Shown: positions 42,763 through 50,988 of the stretch, one piece after another
Layout: every line of letters begins with the position of its first letter
Position numbering within the stretch: position 1 is the first letter of the stretch
Assembly: GCF_001651865.1 (NCBI RefSeq)
Contig: NZ_LPUX01000053.1
Location: 372,001-436,000, forward strand
DNA length: 64,000 nt
Source: Sinorhizobium glycinis
Lineage (GTDB): Bacteria; Pseudomonadota; Alphaproteobacteria; Rhizobiales; Rhizobiaceae
Direction: 5' to 3'
Program-made: the position numbers and the translations under genes
The notes under the pieces: generated by a model
Told to the model about the DNA's origin: nothing
Database searches by the model: none
The model's input: the letters and a program-made list of their open reading frames with translations, nothing else

Positions 42763-43803
42763 ATGGCACACCGGAGAGACGCCTTGAACCACCTGGAAGA
42801 ACCTCTGAAGGCTATGAACGGCGCTATGGACGCGATCGAACTGTCCATCGTCGTGCCGGTGTTCAACGAGGAGGAAAGCGTCGGGCCGCTTGTTACCCGC
42901 ATCCGGGAGGCAATGGCCGGCTTCGCCAGACCCTGGGAATTGATCCTGGTGGACGACGGCAGCACCGACCGGACCTTGCCGAATGCGCGCAAGGAACTTT
43001 CTCGACCGGACCTGCGTCTGACGATCATCGAGCTGCAGAAGAATTTCGGCCAGACCGCCGCCATGCAGGCGGGGATCGACGCCGCCGGCGGCCGGCTGAT
43101 CGCGACGCTCGACGGTGACCTGCAGAACGATCCCAAAGACATCCCCCAAATGGTTGCGGCCATCGAGGAACGCGAACTCGACCTCTTGGTCGGGTGGCGG
43201 GAAAACCGCCGAGACGGCCTCCTGCTCAGAAAGATCCCGTCCTGGTGCGCCAACTTCCTTATCGGCAAGATCACCGGGGTGAAGCTTCACGATTACGGTT
43301 GCAGCCTCAAGGTCTATCGCAGTGCGATCATCAAGCAGGTCAAGCTGATGGGGGAGATGCATCGCTTCATTCCGGCCTGGGTTGCCGGCGTCGTGCCGAG
43401 CAGCCGAATCGGCGAGATGCCCGTGACGCATCACGCCCGACACTTCGGCGTATCGAAATATGGCATCTCGCGCACCTTCCGCGTCATCCTCGACCTGCTC
43501 GCGGTCCTGTTCTTCATGCGCTACAAGGCTCGCCCTGGACACTTCTTCGGCTCGATCGGACTTGCGACCGGCAGTTTGAGCGCCCTCATCCTGCTCTATC
43601 TCGCGATAGACAAGTTCCTCTTCGGCAACGATATCGGCACGCGGCCGATGCTGATCGTCGGCGTCATGCTGTTCCTGTCCTCGGTCCAGCTCATCACCAC
43701 CGGCATTCTCGCGGAAATGATGGCGCGCGCCTATTTCCGCGACGACGAGACGGCGAGCTATATCGTGCGCCAGGTCTTCGGGCAGGATCAGCCGCATGCG
43801 TGA
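42763..43803 (+). CDS. GT2 polyprenyl-phosphate glycosyltransferase (ArnC/RgtE-like)
   Basis: A GT-A fold transferase that loads a sugar from a nucleotide sugar onto undecaprenyl or dodecaprenyl phosphate at the inner membrane. Visible are LSIVVPVFNEEESVGPLV, VDDGSTD, TLDGDLQNDPKD, and two C-terminal membrane spans (from GHFFGSIGLATG). Starts at 42763, 42814 and 42826 are all possible; family alignments would favour one of the later two, giving about 329 residues. Its stop overlaps the next gene's start by eight bases. The next gene is an ArnT-like transferase that would use the lipid-linked sugar, as in rhizobial RgtE with the RgtA-D galacturonosyl transferases. Confidence 0.88.
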   Translation: MAHRRDALNHLEEPLKAMNGAMDAIELSIVVPVFNEEESVGPLVTRIREAMAGFARPWELILVDDGSTDRTLPNARKELSRPDLRLTIIELQKNFGQTAAMQAGIDAAGGRLIATLDGDLQNDPKDIPQMVAAIEERELDLLVGWRENRRDGLLLRKIPSWCANFLIGKITGVKLHDYGCSLKVYRSAIIKQVKLMGEMHRFIPAWVAGVVPSSRIGEMPVTHHARHFGVSKYGISRTFRVILDLLAVLFFMRYKARPGHFFGSIGLATGSLSALILLYLAIDKFLFGNDIGTRPMLIVGVMLFLSSVQLITTGILAEMMARAYFRDDETASYIVRQVFGQDQPHA

Positions 43804-45280
43804 TATCGTCGACCGACGGCCGAACCTGGTCTTCATCGCGATGGCCGGTTACTTCCTGCTGTGCATTATGTTGCGCCTTGCCGCGTCGCCTTCGCTCGAA
43901 ATCGACGAGGCGGAACAGGCCTTCCTGTCGCAATTCCTGCAGCTCGGATACGGGCCGCAGCCGCCTTTCTACAACTGGCTGCAATACGGTCTGGCGCAAT
44001 TGATCGGCACGTCGCTCGCGACGATGACCATTCTCAAGAACGGCCTCCTGTTCCTGTGCTGCCTTTTCTACGGCCTCGCGGCGCAGCTTGTTCTCAAGGA
44101 CCGGCGCCTGGCGGCGATCGCCATGTTCGGCGTCCTGAGCCTGCCGCCGGTCTTCCTGCTTGCGCAGCGCGATCTCTCCCATACGGTTGCGGCGCTCTTC
44201 GCGGTTTCGCTTTTCCTCTACGGTTTTCTGCGGACGCTCACGCGCCCGAGTCTTTTCTCCTATCTCCTGACCGGCACAGCCGTCGGCATCGGGGTAATTT
44301 CCAAGTATAACTTCGTCGTCGTGCCGATCGCCGCAATCCTTGCTGTGCTGCCCGAAGCCGAGTTGCGCAAGCGTATCTTCGATTGGCGAATCCTGGCGGC
44401 GATCGGCATCGCCGGCATCATTGCCCTGCCGCATGGGGTGTGGGTGCTTCAGAATCTCGACGCCGCCTCGTCTGGCACGTTGAACGAAATGAAGGAGCGC
44501 GAGGCAGAGGGGCGCCTGATGCAGGCGCTGCACGGCGTCTTCGCCCTCGCCTCGGCAATAATCGGCGGCAGTCTCGTTACCCTTCTCGTCTTCGGCGTCG
44601 TCTTCCGCGGAAACATCCGGGCGATCTGGCGGGCTGAAAGCCAATGGACCCGCATCATCGGGCGCATGATCGCGACCTGCCTTTTTGCCGTGCTGCTGGT
44701 CGTTCTCGGCGTCGCCGCGACCCATGTCCGCGAAAAATGGCTGGTCCTCTTTCTGGTCCTGCTGCCGCTCTATCTCTGTCTCAAGATCGAGGCGGCGAAG
44801 ATCGACCCGGCGCCGGGCTTCCGGCGCTTCGTGCCATTGATTGCCTGCATCGTCCTTGGGACGCTCGTCATTGTGTCCGCCCGAGCCATGGTGCGCCCGT
44901 GGTTCGGCGACTACTCGAAATTGAACATCCCCTATGCCGGTTTCGTCGAAGCGGTCGTAGACGCGGAAGGCCGGTCCCCGGCGCTGGTGCTGACCAATGA
45001 CAGGCAGACAGCCGGGAACATCAGGACGCGACTCGCCAACGCTACAGTGGTGATCCCGCATCTGTCGGGCGCCCCGCCAATCGACGCAGCGAAGCGGCCA
45101 CTACTGGTCGTCTGGCGCGACGAAGCAAGCCCTACGCCGCTTCCCACCACCCTGAGCGAGGCTCTTAAGGCATCCGGCGTTCCGGATTCGGCGGCAGCGC
45201 CGCGCAGACTTGAATTGCCCTACATCCACGCGGCCGGACCGGATCGCTATCGGTTCAGCTATATCTGGGTGGGCGAATAA
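43796..45280 (+). CDS. GT39-type membrane glycosyltransferase (ArnT/Rgt-like)
   Basis: A 494-residue multi-span membrane transferase of the PMT/ArnT superfamily, which moves a sugar from a polyprenyl phosphate to an acceptor such as lipid A or LPS core in the periplasm. The catalytic Asp is in the first periplasmic loop (LEIDEAEQAFLSQFLQLGYG near residue 30), followed by PPFYNWLQ and about ten hydrophobic spans. The ATG overlaps the end of the GT2 gene by eight bases, so they are coupled. The acceptor and sugar cannot be read; galacturonate on LPS is the nearest rhizobial precedent. Confidence 0.88.
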   Translation: MRDIVDRRPNLVFIAMAGYFLLCIMLRLAASPSLEIDEAEQAFLSQFLQLGYGPQPPFYNWLQYGLAQLIGTSLATMTILKNGLLFLCCLFYGLAAQLVLKDRRLAAIAMFGVLSLPPVFLLAQRDLSHTVAALFAVSLFLYGFLRTLTRPSLFSYLLTGTAVGIGVISKYNFVVVPIAAILAVLPEAELRKRIFDWRILAAIGIAGIIALPHGVWVLQNLDAASSGTLNEMKEREAEGRLMQALHGVFALASAIIGGSLVTLLVFGVVFRGNIRAIWRAESQWTRIIGRMIATCLFAVLLVVLGVAATHVREKWLVLFLVLLPLYLCLKIEAAKIDPAPGFRRFVPLIACIVLGTLVIVSARAMVRPWFGDYSKLNIPYAGFVEAVVDAEGRSPALVLTNDRQTAGNIRTRLANATVVIPHLSGAPPIDAAKRPLLVVWRDEASPTPLPTTLSEALKASGVPDSAAAPRRLELPYIHAAGPDRYRFSYIWVGE

Positions 45281-45287
45281 GCCTCGG

Positions 45288-46196
45288 CTAAAGCCTTTCC
45301 GCGCCGACGAGGAGCTTCAATTCGCCCGGGTGGACACGCAGAGCGACATCGCGCCGCTGGATAGGCAGGAGCTCGCCATCGATAACGCAGTTGATCTTGC
45401 GGTCTACCTTTGGAAAGTGCAGATCGACGGCCAGTGCGCTCATCTCGGTGATCAGCGGGCTTGCGCGGAAACGACCGCGCAGAATATCGAAGGCGAGCTT
45501 TGCGACACCTGCCGGGCTCAGTGGCGGAGCCGTGTAGAAACCGAGGTGGCCGGCCGTCACATCATCCGCATACATCAGCGTCGCGTGTCCGAAATGGTTG
45601 TTCGAGACCGAAATAGCGGACACGTGCCGAAGCTCGCGGTGGCCATCGGCATCGAATTCGATCTCGAAATCCGGCGGGTTGAAGATCACGCCGATGGCGG
45701 CGCGAACGCTGGCGCCGATCTTGCCGAGACGCGAGGCAAACCTATAGGATTCGCGATAACGCACCATGCGGGCGTGCAGTCCCATCGAGAATTGATGCAC
45801 GAAAGCCCGGCCGTCGGCGCTACCGATGTCGCCATCGATGATCCTTCCATTGGCGAGAACCTCGGGGACCTTCCAGATATCGAGCGGCAGTTTCAGGGAG
45901 CGGGCGAACAGGTTCATCGTTCCAGCCGGAATGACGCCGAGCGGCATGCCGGTTCGCCAGGCAACGCCGGCTGCAGCGGAGATCGTGCCGTCGCCGCCAC
46001 CTGCGACGATCGCATCGAGATCGTCGCGCCGGCAGGCCGTCTCCAGCGCCTGCGGGATATCGCTCGCAGCCACCACGGCAATTTCTACCTCGTGTCCAGC
46101 GGCGCGAAAGACCTCCTCGACCCGCCTGCCATAGGTCTCCATATCCGTGGTGCGGAAAGTCCCCCCATCTCGATTGAAGATGGCCTTAATTTTCAA
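45288..46196 (-). CDS. Diacylglycerol kinase-family lipid kinase
   Basis: A 302-residue soluble lipid kinase of the DAGK-catalytic (YegS/DgkB) family, which phosphorylates diacylglycerol or a related lipid. Motif AGGGDGTISAAAGVAW near residue 65 binds ATP, and PLGVIPAGTMNLFARSL follows in the usual place. The C-terminal part has the CVIDGELLP stretch of the family. It converges on the GT39 gene with seven bases between the stops and fits the membrane-lipid theme of the locus. Confidence 0.9.
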   Translation of the reverse strand: MKIKAIFNRDGGTFRTTDMETYGRRVEEVFRAAGHEVEIAVVAASDIPQALETACRRDDLDAIVAGGGDGTISAAAGVAWRTGMPLGVIPAGTMNLFARSLKLPLDIWKVPEVLANGRIIDGDIGSADGRAFVHQFSMGLHARMVRYRESYRFASRLGKIGASVRAAIGVIFNPPDFEIEFDADGHRELRHVSAISVSNNHFGHATLMYADDVTAGHLGFYTAPPLSPAGVAKLAFDILRGRFRASPLITEMSALAVDLHFPKVDRKINCVIDGELLPIQRRDVALRVHPGELKLLVGAERL

Positions 46197-46400
46197 GGAT
46201 TGTCCTCTCTGTCCAGAAACATTTCAGCTCCTGAGATAAGGGCGGCCGCGAGGGTTTCCAGAGGACGCGGGCAAAGACTTCCGCGATCCAGTTGCCGCGG
46301 TGCAGCGGCCACACATGGGCGGCAGCTTCAGGCCATTCGACACCGTCGCAGTCGTGACGGCCGCACGTCGCGCTCCCGACCGGCATCTCTCTCGGATCGG

Positions 46401-46508
46401 CTACTGCATGTCTCCTTAAATCGACCTCGATTTAAGGACAAAGACATGCAGCAATTCAAAGTGCTACAGTGACCTTTGCGCGCCTGATAAGGCGCGCGGC
46501 GCTGTAGG
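46401..46508 (+). repeat. RIME-type 108-base intergenic mosaic element, copy 2
   Basis: The second 108-base copy, opposite in orientation to 35838-35945. It contains the dyad CCTTAAATCGACCTCGATTTAAGG at its left and CGCGCCTGATAAGGCGCG at its right. Between them lies the short frame MQQFKVLQ, also present in copy 1 with one change. The two copies in inverted order bracket about 10.5 kb. The rest of the 46197-46602 gap shows no gene. Confidence 0.8.
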
Positions 46509-46528
46509 CATGAGCCTGAAAAGCAAGC

Positions 46529-46552
46529 GGCCCGGGACGTGTGCCCCGGGCC
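46529..46552 (-). terminator. Rho-independent terminator of the binding protein/permease operon
   Basis: GGCCCGGG at 46529-46536 pairs with CCCGGGCC at 46545-46552. Read on the minus strand, the stem is followed by GCTTGCTTTTC. It lies 51 bases past the permease stop, the expected place. Confidence 0.65.
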
Positions 46553-46602
46553 AACTCCTTCATCCGTCGCGGCACGGAGCCGGCCGCGGCCTGCATTCAC
46601 CG

Positions 46603-47490
46603 TCAGCCGTGAACGATTTCACGGTGCCGCTGCAGGCGCCGGCCATAGGCCTGGCTGACCCGGTCGAAAATGATGGCAATCCCGACGATGGCAAGGCCAT
46701 TGAAGATGCCGAGCGTGAAGTACTGGTTGGCGATGGCCTTCAGCACCGGCTGGCCGAGGCCCTGGACGCCGATCATCGACGCGATCACGACCATGGCAAG
46801 CGCCATCATGATCGTCTGGTTGATACCGGCCATGATGGTGGGCAGCGCCAGCGGCATCTGCACGTTCTTCAGCTTCTGCCAGCTCGACGAGCCGAAGGCG
46901 TCCGCTGCTTCGAGGACGTCCTTGTCGACCAGCCGAATGCCTAGATTGGTCAGGCGGATCATCGGCGGGATCGCGTAGATGACAACGGCGATCAGACCGG
47001 GCACCTTGCCGATGCCGAGCAGCATGACGACGGGAATGAGATAGACGAAACTAGGCATCGTCTGCATGACGTCGAGCACCGGGTTGACGACATTCTGTAC
47101 CCGATCGGAGCGGGACATGATGATGCCCATCGGTATGCCGATCGCGATCGAGAGAACGGTACAGACGAAGATCATCGAGATCGTCTTCATCGTGTCGTCC
47201 CACATGTCGAAATAGCCGATCAGGAGCAGCGTGCCGATGGCGCCCGCGACGATTTTCCAATTGCGGCTCGCAAACCAGGCGATCAGTGCGATCAGGACCA
47301 ATATGATCGGCCATGGCGTGCGCGTCATGAAACGCTCGGCCTCGATCAGGAAGAATTGCAGCGGATCAAAGAAGGATTCGATGCCGTCGCCATAGGCACG
47401 CGTAAATGTCCGGAAGCCTTCGTCGATCGCCTTCTTCAGTTCTCGAAGGCTATCGTCATTCATATGCGGAAATTTGGTCAGCCATTCCAT
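46603..47490 (-). CDS. Glycine betaine/choline-type ABC transporter permease (ProW/ChoW-like)
   Basis: A 295-residue permease of the ProW family with six or so membrane spans and the EAA-type loop LVDKDVLEAADAFGSSSWQKL. GIPMGIIMSRSDR and MQTMPSFVYLIPVVMLLGIG are family blocks seen in ChoW and ProW. It serves uptake of a quaternary amine such as choline, glycine betaine or proline betaine. The binding-protein gene lies upstream in the same direction with a strong terminator between. The ATPase gene expected next to it is absent. Confidence 0.9.
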   Translation of the reverse strand: MEWLTKFPHMNDDSLRELKKAIDEGFRTFTRAYGDGIESFFDPLQFFLIEAERFMTRTPWPIILVLIALIAWFASRNWKIVAGAIGTLLLIGYFDMWDDTMKTISMIFVCTVLSIAIGIPMGIIMSRSDRVQNVVNPVLDVMQTMPSFVYLIPVVMLLGIGKVPGLIAVVIYAIPPMIRLTNLGIRLVDKDVLEAADAFGSSSWQKLKNVQMPLALPTIMAGINQTIMMALAMVVIASMIGVQGLGQPVLKAIANQYFTLGIFNGLAIVGIAIIFDRVSQAYGRRLQRHREIVHG

Positions 47491-47648
47491 GTCTTGATTC
47501 CCCTTCGCAACCGTTTAGCGGCACATCTTTGTTTTTCTTGGCTGCCGCCGTCGTTCAGACGCACCATGCGCTGTAGCTAATGAGACAGCGCAATCTTATT
47601 CTCAAACCGACATGCGGTGAACGAATTCCTGCACGTGGCTAAATGAAA

Positions 47649-47672
47649 ACGGCGCGCCTTTGTGCGCGCCGT
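47649..47672 (-). terminator. Strong hairpin between binding protein and permease genes
   Basis: ACGGCGCGC at 47649-47657 pairs perfectly with GCGCGCCGT at 47664-47672 around a 6-base loop; on the minus strand it is followed by TTTCATTTAG. It sits 20 bases past the binding-protein stop and within the operon. It probably lets the binding protein be made in excess over the permease, and shields its mRNA end. Confidence 0.75.
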
Positions 47673-47691
47673 CTGTTGATGTGAGAGTCGA

Positions 47692-48693
47692 TCAGAGGGC
47701 GGCCTTGACCTTCTCTGCGACTTCCGGGGAGACCCACTTGGTCCAGATGTCCGGATTCTCCTCGAGGAAATGCTTGGCGCCTTCTTCGCCGCTCGCCTGG
47801 TTGTCGGTCATCCAGGCCATCAGCTTGTTGACGGTATCATTCTGCCAGGAGCGGTTCTTGAGGTAGTCCATGACCGCCGGACCGGCGCGATCGGCAAAGC
47901 TCTTCGTCACGAGCGTCTGGACCTTGTCCTTCGGCCAGTCGTTCTTCTTCGGATCGGGGCAATCGGCGACGGTGTTGCAGCGCTTCCATTCGGCCGGATC
48001 AGCCGTCACGCCGTGGTCGAGCTTGACCATTTCGTATTTGCCGAGCAGCGCCGTCGGAGCCCAGTAATAGCCAACCCACCCCTGCTTGCGCTCGTAGGCC
48101 TTGGCGATCGAGCCATCGAGGCCGGCGGCGGAGCCGGTATCGACGAGGGTGAAGCCGGCAGCTTCGGCGCCGTAGGCCTTGTAGAGCTGCGTCGTCACGA
48201 CCGTGCCGCCCCAGCCCTGCGGGCCGTTGAAGATGGCACCCTTGCTCGGATCTTCCGGATCCGGGAAGAGTTCCTTGTGCTTCAGTACGTCGTCGATCGT
48301 CTTGATATCGGGATTGGCGTCGACAATGTATTTGGGAACCCACCAGCCCTGGACGCCGCCGTCGGAGAGCGAGAGCGCTGCGCCGACGAGCTTGCCTTCC
48401 TGCAGGCCGCGGTTGACGACGTCGGGCAGCAGGTCGACCCAACCTTCCGGTGCGATGTCGGGCTCGCCCTTTTCAATCATCGATGTGATCGTCGGCACCG
48501 TGTCGCCGACGACCAGCTCGGCGCTGCAGCCATAGCCTTCCGTCAGAATGAACTTGTCCACGTTTGCCAGCACTTCGGCGCTCTGCCAGTTCATGTTGGC
48601 GATCGTCACATCGCCGCATTCCTGCGCCGATGCGGCGCTGCCAAGTCCGAAGAGGCCAACGGCCAGACATGTCGTTGCAAGTAGTTTTTTCAT
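47692..48693 (-). CDS. Glycine betaine/choline-type ABC substrate-binding protein
   Basis: A 333-residue periplasmic binding protein of the OpuAC/ProX type. The Sec signal MKKLLATTCLAVGLFGLGSA is cut near AAS-AQE. The mature part begins CGDVTIANMNWQSAEVLANV, as in choline and betaine binders, and contains several Trp residues suited to hold a trimethylammonium group (EGWVDLL, GWWVPKY, WVGYYW). ATG 48693 puts the signal at the N-terminus; codons before it are spurious. It pairs with the downstream permease. Confidence 0.92.
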   Translation of the reverse strand: MKKLLATTCLAVGLFGLGSAASAQECGDVTIANMNWQSAEVLANVDKFILTEGYGCSAELVVGDTVPTITSMIEKGEPDIAPEGWVDLLPDVVNRGLQEGKLVGAALSLSDGGVQGWWVPKYIVDANPDIKTIDDVLKHKELFPDPEDPSKGAIFNGPQGWGGTVVTTQLYKAYGAEAAGFTLVDTGSAAGLDGSIAKAYERKQGWVGYYWAPTALLGKYEMVKLDHGVTADPAEWKRCNTVADCPDPKKNDWPKDKVQTLVTKSFADRAGPAVMDYLKNRSWQNDTVNKLMAWMTDNQASGEEGAKHFLEENPDIWTKWVSPEVAEKVKAAL

Positions 48694-49058
48694 TTCGTTT
48701 CCCTCTGTTCTGACGGTGTACCCGTGACGAACTGCCAGCCTCACCGCGGCAGCGGACAGCAATTGGATCAGACCTCCTCCGATCCGGAGACCGGATGAGA
48801 CGGTCTTCGTCGCCATCGATCCAAACTGCCGATCAATGGCTGATGTTATTGCTATCGAGTCTCTCGGGCAAAGGCTTGCCCATTTGCGTCAGTGATCGCG
48901 CTCATTGTCTTTTTTCACGAAGATAGACAATTGAAGGCCTTGGCGGCAAAAACTTCATCTGCCGCCGCTGCGCGGAGGCGCGGTCAGGCGCGCCGGGAAA
49001 CTCGTCCCGGCTGCGCCCTGGGCGTCGAAAGAGGTCGGTGCAGACCTCTTCGCGAGCG
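48694..49058. other. Intergenic region with promoter and weak terminator
   Basis: No gene is seen. The part next to 48694 should hold the promoter of the betaine/choline-type operon. Near the other end, AAGAGGTC at 49029 and GACCTCTT at 49043 form an 8-base stem just past the stop of the ETF oxidoreductase gene. This is possibly its terminator, though no T-run follows. Confidence 0.45.
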
Positions 49059-50723
49059 TCACATGTTCGGATAGACCGGTCCCTCGCCACCCTGCGGCGG
49101 CACCCAGTTGATGTTCTGGTTCGGGTCCTTGATGTCGCAGGTCTTGCAGTGGACGCAGTTCTGGGCGTTGATGACGAAGGTCGGCTGACCGTCCTTGTCG
49201 ACCCATTCGTAGACCCCGGCCGGACAGTAGCGGCTCGAGGGTCCGGCATAGACGTCGTATTCGGAACGCTTCTGCAGGTCCATGTCCTTCACCTGCAGGT
49301 GGATCGGCTGGTCCTCCTCGTGGTTGGTGTTCGACAGGAACACCGAGGAGAGCCGGTCGAAGGTCAATACGCCATCCGGCTTCGGATAGTCGATCTTCTG
49401 GTGCTTGGCGGCCGGCTCCAGCGACTGGGCATCAGTCTTGCCGTGCTTCAGCGTGCCGAAGAAGGAGAAGCCGAACAGCGTATTCGTCCACATGTCGAGG
49501 CCGCCGAGAGCGACGCCGACTGCCGTGCCGAACCGCGACCAGAGCGGCTTGACGTTCCTCACCTTCTTCAGGTCCTGGCCGATGGCGCTGTCGCGCCAGC
49601 CGCGCTCGATCTCGATCGGCTCGTCATTGGCGCGGCCGGAAGCGATCGCATCCGCCAGCTTCTCGGCGGCGAGAATGCCGGACAGCACCGCATTGTGGCT
49701 GCCCTTGATGCGTGGCACGTTGACGAAGCCGGCCGAACAGCCGATCAGCGCGCCGCCCGGGAAGGAGAGCTTCGGCACCGACTGGTAGCCGCCCTCGGTG
49801 ATGGCGCGGGCGCCGTAGGAGAGCCGCTTGCCGCCCTCGAAGGTGCCGCGGATCGCCGGATGCGTCTTGAAGCGCTGGAACTCCTCGAACGGATAGAGAT
49901 ACGGGTTCTTGTAGTTCAGGTGGACGACGAAGCCGACGGCCACCAGATTGTCCTCGAGATGGTAGAGGAACGAACCGCCGCCGGTCTTCATGCCGAGCGG
50001 CCAGCCGAAGGAATGCTGCACCAAGCCCGGCTTATGGTTCTCCGGCTTGACCTCCCAGAGCTCCTTCAGGCCGATGCCGAATTTCGGCACGTCGCGGCCC
50101 TCGTCGAGCCGATACTTGGCGATCAGCTGTTTGGCGAGCGACCCGCGCACGCCCTCGCCGATCAGCGTGTACTTGCCGAGCAGCGCCATGCCGCGGGCGA
50201 AGTTCGGACCCGGCTCGCCGGAGCGTTCGATGCCCATGTCACCGGTGGCGACGCCAATCACCGCGCCCTCGTCATTGTAGAGCACTTCGGTCGCGGCAAA
50301 GCCCGGATAGATCTCGACGCCAAGCGCCTCGGCATGCGTCGCCAGCCAGCGACAGACATTGCCGAGCGATACGACGTAGTTGCCGTGATTGTTCATCAAC
50401 GGCGGCATCAGGAAGTTCGGCAGGCGGATCGAGCCGGCCGGCCCGAGGAACAGGAAATGGTCGTCAGTCACCTCGGTCTTGAACGGATGATCCGGTTCGT
50501 CGCGCCAGCCGGGCAGCAACCGATCGATGCCGATCGGGTCGACGACGGCGCCGGAAAGGATGTGCGCGCCGACCTCGGCACCCTTCTCCAGTACGACAAC
50601 CGAGAGCTCGGGGTTGACCTGCTTCAGCCGGATCGCCGCGGCAAGCCCGGCCGGACCCGCCCCGACGATCACCACGTCGAATTCCATGCTCTCGCGCTCG
50701 GGGAGTTCTTGTCGCTCGGTCAT
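49059..50723 (-). CDS. Electron transfer flavoprotein-ubiquinone oxidoreductase
   Basis: A 554-residue membrane-associated enzyme that passes electrons from ETF (fed by acyl-CoA, dimethylglycine and sarcosine dehydrogenases) to ubiquinone. The FAD motif VVIVGAGPAGLAAAIRL lies near residue 15. The C-terminal 4Fe-4S ferredoxin part includes YCPAGVYEW and NCVHCKTCDIKDPNQNINW and ends VYPNM, as in the family. ATG 50723 is chosen because the 16 codons before it are not conserved in type. It stands alone on the minus strand, divergent from an Hsp70-like gene. Confidence 0.96.
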   Translation of the reverse strand: MTERQELPERESMEFDVVIVGAGPAGLAAAIRLKQVNPELSVVVLEKGAEVGAHILSGAVVDPIGIDRLLPGWRDEPDHPFKTEVTDDHFLFLGPAGSIRLPNFLMPPLMNNHGNYVVSLGNVCRWLATHAEALGVEIYPGFAATEVLYNDEGAVIGVATGDMGIERSGEPGPNFARGMALLGKYTLIGEGVRGSLAKQLIAKYRLDEGRDVPKFGIGLKELWEVKPENHKPGLVQHSFGWPLGMKTGGGSFLYHLEDNLVAVGFVVHLNYKNPYLYPFEEFQRFKTHPAIRGTFEGGKRLSYGARAITEGGYQSVPKLSFPGGALIGCSAGFVNVPRIKGSHNAVLSGILAAEKLADAIASGRANDEPIEIERGWRDSAIGQDLKKVRNVKPLWSRFGTAVGVALGGLDMWTNTLFGFSFFGTLKHGKTDAQSLEPAAKHQKIDYPKPDGVLTFDRLSSVFLSNTNHEEDQPIHLQVKDMDLQKRSEYDVYAGPSSRYCPAGVYEWVDKDGQPTFVINAQNCVHCKTCDIKDPNQNINWVPPQGGEGPVYPNM

Positions 50724-50988
50724 TGTCGCGTTCTCCAGTCTTGCCGTTCTCCGCCGGCCCGTTCCCAGCAAATCATCCCGTCATGACAAATGCCGCAAAC
50801 CTTGTCGAGCCGGGATGCGACAGACTGTCTCTGCATTTGCGCATGACTTCATGAGTTTAGCACAATCGCTTATCTTACTTGAACGTAAACGTAAATAAAT
50901 CCGAGGAAATATCCTGTCGGTCAGCTTGCTTTTGCGGCGCTCGCATGCAACGAGGCCCGCCCCCGTCCACCTTCGCAAGGAGACAATC

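Noticed and set aside
43694-45061. 455-residue minus-strand open frame
   Set aside because: Antisense to the GT39 gene; very rich in Arg, Glu and Asp, as expected from the opposite strand of a hydrophobic protein.
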